A stretch of DNA of 15,483 bases from the NCBI GenBank assembly GCA_947447845.1, contig CANFNO010000017.1, positions 1 to 15,483 of the forward strand. Direction: 5' to 3'. This stretch comes from Burkholderiales bacterium (lineage in GTDB: Bacteria; Pseudomonadota; Gammaproteobacteria; Burkholderiales; Burkholderiaceae). Numbering within the stretch: the first letter of the stretch is position 1; every line of letters starts with the position of its first letter. Under the pieces are notes generated by a model. It ran no database searches. It worked only from the letters and a program-made list of their open reading frames with translations, and was not told the DNA's origin. This document shows positions 15,160 to 15,483 of this stretch, one piece after another. The position numbers and the translations under genes were made by a program.

Positions 15160-15483
15160 TCACAAAGCAGTGCGCAGCGTCCAAATCTCGGGGAACAGCA
15201 CCACGTCCAGCATCTTGCGCAGATAGCTCACACCGCCGGTGCCCCCGGAGCCGCGCTTGAAGCCGATCACACGTTCTACGGTGGTGACATGGCGGAAACG
15301 CCAGAGCCGGAACGCATCTTCCAGGTCGGTGAGCTCCTCGCCTAGTTGGTACAAGTCCCAGTGTTGCTCGGGGTTGCGATAGACCTGCAGCCAGGCCTGC
15401 TCCACCGCATCGTTGGCGGCATAAGGCTGGGTCCAGTCGCGTTGCAAATGACTTGCCGGCACGTCAATGCCACGGCGCGCCAG
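15160..15483 (-). CDS. kynA: Tryptophan 2,3-dioxygenase, C-terminal part (cut by window edge)
   Basis: The frame is open from the right edge to TGA at 15160-15162, giving the last 107 residues. [35 protein letters not shown] (which includes the haem-ligating histidine region), [16 protein letters not shown] and the terminal [11 protein letters not shown] are signatures of the haem enzyme that opens the indole ring of L-tryptophan to N-formylkynurenine. The start lies beyond the window, so the GTG at 15462 is internal. The gene probably belongs to a kynurenine-pathway cluster continuing to the right. HD-GYP follows 43 bp downstream on the same strand. Confidence 0.95.
   Translation of the reverse strand: MARRGIDVPASHLQRDWTQPYAANDAVEQAWLQVYRNPEQHWDLYQLGEELTDLEDAFRLWRFRHVTTVERVIGFKRGSGGTGGVSYLRKMLDVVLFPEIWTLRTAL

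Overview
The window reads as a chromosomal piece of a betaproteobacterium, most likely a Comamonadaceae member (Rhodoferax/Polaromonas/Acidovorax-like). The grounds are protein similarity recognised by eye, the GC-rich coding style, and two kinds of dispersed palindromic repeat of the sort I associate with that family. No database search was possible, so the genus is an inference.

Bases 1-186 hold the 3' end of an ACT-domain gene. Bases 215-8627 are a complete histidine-utilisation (hut) locus in two divergent arms. The minus arm is hutC-hutD-hutI-hutG-hutF, with three consecutive 4-nt ATGA stop/start overlaps. The plus arm is hutU-hutH. Together they encode the five-step route: histidine to urocanate (HutH), to imidazolonepropionate (HutU), to formiminoglutamate (HutI), to formylglutamate plus ammonia (HutF), to glutamate plus formate (HutG). 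HutC is the GntR-type repressor and HutD an accessory cupin. The 87-bp hutC/hutU intergenic region carries overlapping HutC-type palindromes embedded in two divergent promoters; the hutC promoter is placed so that its transcript may begin at the start codon itself (leaderless).

Two copies of a palindromic element with a shared 42-nt centre are present. One lies in frame inside hutD, where it encodes exactly 32 extra residues. A decayed copy lies in the 457-bp gap after hutH. The stem sequences differ between copies although the centre is 39/42 identical. A different multi-hairpin repeat separates hutU from hutH.

Bases 9085-11910 form a compact, apparently self-regulated module: an NAD-kinase-fold protein with altered motifs and a soluble SPFH/band-7 protein (overlapping genes, minus strand), divergent from an NrtR-type regulator whose Nudix box has lost its catalytic glutamates. 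Two tandem 21-bp palindromic operators lie between them. This module is the best candidate for a poorly described system, probably tied to NAD or ADP-ribose signalling.

The rest is a run of single genes: a phytanoyl-CoA-dioxygenase-like Fe(II)/2-oxoglutarate enzyme, a membrane-anchored DsbA-like thioredoxin-fold protein with a GTG start, a membrane HD-GYP protein (probable c-di-GMP phosphodiesterase), and the 3' part of kynA (tryptophan 2,3-dioxygenase), which runs off the right edge.
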